Source: Acidobacteriaceae bacterium
GTDB taxonomy: Bacteria; Acidobacteriota; Terriglobia; Terriglobales; Acidobacteriaceae
NCBI GenBank assembly: GCA_003151875.1
Contig: PLYW01000356.1
Span: 2,093 to 16,995, forward strand
Direction of reading: 5' to 3'
Length of the DNA stretch: 14,903 nt
Made by a program: the position numbers and the translations under genes
Notes under the pieces: generated by a model
What the model was told of the DNA's origin: nothing
Database searches by the model: none
Seen by the model: only the letters and a program-made list of their open reading frames with translations
In this document: positions 13,542 to 14,903 of the stretch, in pieces
Layout: each line of letters opens with the position of its first letter
Position numbering within the stretch: position 1 is the first letter of the stretch

Positions 13542-13574
13542 AGCCGGAGCCAACCAGCTCCGGCTTTCGTTCTT
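13542..13574 (+). terminator. Intrinsic terminator of the PEP-CTERM gene
   Basis: Perfect 9-bp arms (13542-13550 and 13557-13565, AGCCGGAGC/GCTCCGGCT) enclose the loop CAACCA and are followed by the T-rich TTCGTTCTT. It starts 25 bp after the stop codon. It may also slow the convergent uvrB transcript, but no T-run follows on the minus strand. Confidence 0.85.
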
Positions 13575-13631
13575 ATGCGCCCCGGATTAGCCATCCTTCC
13601 TGTCCTTCCGCTCCTCCATCTCACCTAAGGG

Positions 13632-14903
<1,272 letters not shown>

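Overview
The window is G+C-rich and holds nine protein-coding genes, seven complete and two cut by the window edges. The combination of a large putative-Ig-repeat lipoprotein, a YVTN beta-propeller lipoprotein, a PEP-CTERM protein, a GH144-type 'glucoamylase' and a homodimeric pyruvate dehydrogenase E1, separated by hairpin-rich spacers, fits an Acidobacteriota chromosome. This assignment is inferred from style of gene content; no rRNA or other direct taxonomic marker is present. I see no mobile-element genes, tRNA, rRNA, CRISPR array or phage genes, so this looks like ordinary chromosome.

Layout. 1-1622 (+) is the 3' part of a TolC-family outer-membrane efflux gene. 1623-1949 is a spacer with three consecutive inverted repeats. 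1950-3218 (-) encodes a YVTN beta-propeller lipoprotein. 3484-3861 (-) is an A-type Fe-S carrier gene (HesB/IscA/ErpA family) with a good intrinsic terminator and an extended -10 promoter. 3862-4463 is a divergent spacer with a block of three hairpins and a short palindrome. 4464-4736 (+) is a two-helix small membrane protein of unknown function. 4737-5077 is a spacer with a perfect 16-bp hairpin. 5078-7771 (+) is aceE. 8036-10894 (+) is a 952-residue lipoprotein with five Ig-like repeats and four tandem copies of a second domain. 10943-12334 (-) is a Tat-exported GH144-type glycoside hydrolase. 12335-12806 is a spacer with a structured leader candidate. 12807-13517 (+) is a PEP-CTERM sorted protein followed by a clear terminator. 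13632-14903 (-) is the 3' two-thirds of uvrB.

The genes do not form one pathway. They are mostly single transcription units with their own spacers. Several products act in the envelope or outside the cell: efflux, two lipoproteins, an exported glycosidase and a PEP-CTERM protein. The housekeeping genes (aceE, A-type carrier, uvrB) stand apart from their usual partners. Three genes appear to use GTG or TTG starts, chosen here by Shine-Dalgarno position.

I did not find a convincing novel multi-gene system. The items most worth checking are the structured non-coding blocks (3909-4063, 1761-1892, 4842-4876, 12661-12739) and the tandem C-terminal domain of the large Ig-like lipoprotein.
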